6,099 nt of DNA from Microthrixaceae bacterium (GTDB lineage: Bacteria > Actinomycetota > Acidimicrobiia > Acidimicrobiales > Acidimicrobilacustridaceae). The position numbers were made by a program, and so were the translations under genes. Shown here piece by piece: positions 3,784 to 6,099 of this stretch; within the stretch, counting starts at the first letter, position 1, and each line of letters starts with the position of its first letter. The stretch is taken from positions 1-6,099 of the forward strand of contig CANGMY010000097.1 in NCBI GenBank assembly GCA_947455015.1, given 5' to 3'. The notes beneath the pieces were generated by a model that saw only the letters and a list, made by a program, of their open reading frames with translations, did not search any database and was not told the origin of the DNA.

Positions 3784-6099
3784 TCAACCCTTGGCCGCAG
3801 CCCACGAGTCACCGTGCGAAAGGTTCACTTCGAGCGGAACCCGAAGATCGAATGCACCCGACATTGCTTCAAGCACGATTGCGGTGACTGCGTCGAGATC
3901 GGCGGGCGGCACTTCGCAAATGACTTCGTCGTGCACCTGCAAGATAAGACGACTGGTTGAGCCTGCCGCGTCGAGCGCTCGATCAAGGCGGATAAGCGCA
4001 ACTTTGAAGATGTCAGCAGCAAGACCCTGGATGCCCGCGTTCATTGCTTGACGTTCGCCGGCTTGGCGAATGCGGAAGTTGTCTGATGCCAGTTCGGGAA
4101 TCTGACGACGACGGCCGAACAACGTTTCGGTGTACCCCTTTTCGCGAGCTTCAGCGACGGTTCGTTCCATGTAGTCGTGCACAGCAGGGAACGCCACGAA
4201 GTACGCATCGAGAATTTGTTGCGCTTCACCGATCGGAACACCCAGACGTTGCGCCAGGCCAAACGCTTCCATGCCGTAAGCAAGGCCGTAGCTGACCATT
4301 TTCGCTTTGGACCGTTGTTCGATCGTGACCGTTTTGGGATCGACGTCGAACACTCGCGCTGCGGTTGCGTTGTGAATGTCTTGACCCGATTCAAACGCAC
4401 CGATCAAACCTGGATCTTCCGCTAAGTGCGCGATGCATCGAAGTTCGATCTGGTTGTAGTCGGCAATGAGCAACGTGTAACCCTTGGCCGGCACGAACGC
4501 TTTGCGGAACTCGCGACCGAGTTCGCTACGCACGGGAATGTTGTGCAGGTTCGGAGCATCGGAACTCAAACGACCGGTACGAGCGACGGTCTGGTTGAAG
4601 GTCGCATGGATGCGGCCGTCGGCTGCGATTTCAGTGAGGAGACCTTCGCCATATGTCGAACGAAGTTTCTCGACCTCGCGATAGCCAAGGAGGTGTTCGA
4701 TGATCGGATGCTCGCCCAACAGCTTCTCGAGTGTTGCTGCATCGGTCGAGTAGCCAGTCTTCGTTTTCTTCTGCGGAGTCAGTTCCAACTTTTCGAACAG
4801 GATCTCGCGCAGTTTCACCGTGGAGTTCACGTTGAACTCTTCACCGGCATCAGCCCAGATAAGTGTGCGGAGTTCATCGCAACTCGCAACGAGTTGATCG
4901 CGCAGCTTTCGGAGTTCGCCTTCGTCGACACCAACGCCCAGAATTTCCATGCGGGCAAGAACGCGGACTAGCGGAACTTCGATATCGGTATTGAGGTCGG
5001 CGAGTCCGCGAGCAACCAGAGATTCTTGAAGCGGATCGACAAGCGCGTTTACGCCCAGCGCTCGACGCGAGGCTCGTTGAGCGAGGGCCGACGTATCGGC
5101 TCCACCAAAATCGAGCTGGCCTTCGCCTTGGTCATCGTCTTGGGGCAATCGAGCGTCGGCATACCGATCAAGCAACGGCTCAAGCGAATAGCGAGGCTCA
5201 GCCGGATCAAGCAGGTACGCCGCGATCATCGTGTCGAGGGCAAGGGATCGAAGATCGATACCGCAAGTGTCGAGACCGCGCATGAGTGCCTTGGCATCGT
5301 GGGCAACAACAGCCCGGCCGCCGTCGGCGAACAGCGCTGCAGCCGCAGCGGCAACCTTTGGAGCAGCGAGCGTCTCGGCCGAAATCCATGCGACTTCACC
5401 CATGGCGGCATCGGTCACGAGGGCGAGTCCTTCAAATTCGGAACGCCCTTCGTCCCCCGCCCAGGCGCCCGCAGCGGCAAGCGGCGTGCTGACCTTTGCG
5501 AGTTCGCCGAAGAGGGCAGTGGCATCTTTCTGCGTAGAGACGTCGGTGCGTTCGGCTTCGAGGACGCCGGCGCTGACCGCCTCGGCCGAATCGTTGGCAA
5601 CGCCTAAGACCCCGATCAGGCGATCGAACAACTGACGGAACTCGAGGAAATCGAATAATTGACGAACTTCGGCAAGGTCGAAATTGCCGATCTGCAGTTC
5701 GTCGGGATCGACGGTGACCGGCGCGTCGTGACGCAACGCCATTAAGTCGATGTTCATTCGAGCTTTGTCTTCGTTTTCGGCAAGGTTTTGCCGCAACTTC
5801 GGCGTGAGTTCATCGAGGTGCTCGTAAATGCCGTCGATACCGCCGTACTGATTGATCAGTTTCGCTGCGGTCTTTTCACCAACTCCGGGAACGCCGGGAA
5901 GGTTGTCGGAGGGATCACCACGCAGTGCGGCGTAATGCACGTAATCAGTTGGCTTCACGCCCGTGCGTTCCAAAATGCCGGCTTCGTCGTACAGCGCGTA
6001 GTCGGAAACGCCGCGCTTGTTGTAGAGCACTTTGATGTGTGGGTCGTGAACGAGCTGGTAGCTGTCGCGATCGCCGGTGACGATGATGACGTTGTCGCC
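3784..6099 (-). CDS. polA: DNA polymerase I (5' nuclease and polymerase; inactive proofreading domain), N-terminus missing
   Basis: Pol I fills repair gaps and removes Okazaki RNA primers. The fragment covers 771 residues; the frame stays open to the right edge, so roughly 110-130 N-terminal residues are missing. It starts inside the 5' nuclease, with TGDRD (8-12) and the helix-hairpin-helix segment LRGDPSDNLPGVPGVGEKTA (59-78); the visible metal-binding Asp residues are kept. Residues about 188-368 are the 3'-5' exonuclease fold without its acidic residues. The polymerase domain fills about 373-771: TGRLSS, motif A DYNQIELR (547-554), the O helix with the Lys758-equivalent, Tyr604 and Tyr608, ERQAMNAGIQG, and motif C QVHDE with catalytic His-Asp at 723-724. 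Catalytic Asp residues of motifs A and C are intact, so polymerisation should be active. Tyr604 replaces E. coli Phe762. The stop is followed one base later by the methyltransferase start. Confidence 0.97.
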   Translation of the reverse strand, partial: GDNVIIVTGDRDSYQLVHDPHIKVLYNKRGVSDYALYDEAGILERTGVKPTDYVHYAALRGDPSDNLPGVPGVGEKTAAKLINQYGGIDGIYEHLDELTPKLRQNLAENEDKARMNIDLMALRHDAPVTVDPDELQIGNFDLAEVRQLFDFLEFRQLFDRLIGVLGVANDSAEAVSAGVLEAERTDVSTQKDATALFGELAKVSTPLAAAGAWAGDEGRSEFEGLALVTDAAMGEVAWISAETLAAPKVAAAAAALFADGGRAVVAHDAKALMRGLDTCGIDLRSLALDTMIAAYLLDPAEPRYSLEPLLDRYADARLPQDDDQGEGQLDFGGADTSALAQRASRRALGVNALVDPLQESLVARGLADLNTDIEVPLVRVLARMEILGVGVDEGELRKLRDQLVASCDELRTLIWADAGEEFNVNSTVKLREILFEKLELTPQKKTKTGYSTDAATLEKLLGEHPIIEHLLGYREVEKLRSTYGEGLLTEIAADGRIHATFNQTVARTGRLSSDAPNLHNIPVRSELGREFRKAFVPAKGYTLLIADYNQIELRCIAHLAEDPGLIGAFESGQDIHNATAARVFDVDPKTVTIEQRSKAKMVSYGLAYGMEAFGLAQRLGVPIGEAQQILDAYFVAFPAVHDYMERTVAEAREKGYTETLFGRRRQIPELASDNFRIRQAGERQAMNAGIQGLAADIFKVALIRLDRALDAAGSTSRLILQVHDEVICEVPPADLDAVTAIVLEAMSGAFDLRVPLEVNLSHGDSWAAAKG
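3788..3792 (-). promoter_or_regulatory. Ribosome binding site deciding the methyltransferase start
   Basis: The minus strand reads AAGGG, then TTGAT, then GTG at 3782. The 5-base spacing is good, and the site lies inside the last codons of polA. This favours the GTG at 3782 over the upstream GTG at 3812 and suggests translational coupling at the TGATGTG junction. Confidence 0.6.

Noticed and set aside
3784..3812. Upstream GTG start for the methyltransferase at 3812
   Set aside because: It overlaps polA by 29 bp and has no clear ribosome site, whereas the GTG at 3782 has AAGGG at good spacing. It remains possible.
3252..3887. Plus-strand open frame of 211 codons opposite the methyltransferase
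   Set aside because: The minus strand has clear SAM-binding motifs. The plus-strand frame is a GC-driven shadow with no ribosome site or domain.
4426..5607. Two plus-strand open frames (4426-4971 and 5026-5607) opposite polA
   Set aside because: Both lie fully inside polA, whose motifs A, B and C are intact. Their products show no family resemblance.

Overview
The window looks like core chromosome of an actinobacterium of moderate-to-high GC, possibly from a non-mycobacterial class such as Acidimicrobiia. Three things support this. The order polA - rpsA - coaE on one strand is the arrangement known from actinobacteria (in Mycobacterium tuberculosis these are the consecutive genes Rv1629, Rv1630 and Rv1631). 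The DNA polymerase I has actinobacterial traits: Tyr on the O helix and a dead proofreading domain. A DprE1-like oxidase lies next to coaE. The class-level assignment is inference only. Nothing in the window suggests a phage, transposon, CRISPR array, tRNA or rRNA.

Layout from left to right. Bases 2-556 (+) are the C-terminal part of a DprE1-like FAD-dependent oxidase, cut by the left edge. It converges, with only 6 bp between stop codons, on coaE (563-1165, -), dephospho-CoA kinase. A short divergent region (1166-1247) separates coaE from an 86-residue stand-alone LuxR/GerE-type DNA-binding protein (1248-1508, +). That gene converges on rpsA (1532-2920, -), ribosomal protein S1 with four S1 domains, and a perfect 8-bp hairpin fills most of the gap. 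Upstream of rpsA is a 118-bp leader (2921-3038) with a palindrome, a 10-bp direct repeat and a possible leader hairpin. Next come a class I SAM-dependent methyltransferase (3039-3782, -) and polA (3784-6099, -), which is cut by the right edge. The methyltransferase start sits one base after the polA stop.

The minus-strand genes form a co-oriented set for DNA repair and replication (polA), an unassigned methylation, translation (rpsA) and coenzyme A synthesis (coaE). polA and the methyltransferase look translationally coupled. rpsA probably has its own promoter or leader control. The most useful observations are residue-level: Ala at the position of the benzothiazinone-target Cys387 of DprE1, Tyr at the Phe762 position of Pol I, an uncommon DYNQIELR motif A, loss of the 3'-5' exonuclease acidic residues, and a lone LuxR-type regulator placed between rpsA and coaE. 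I found no convincing undescribed system here.
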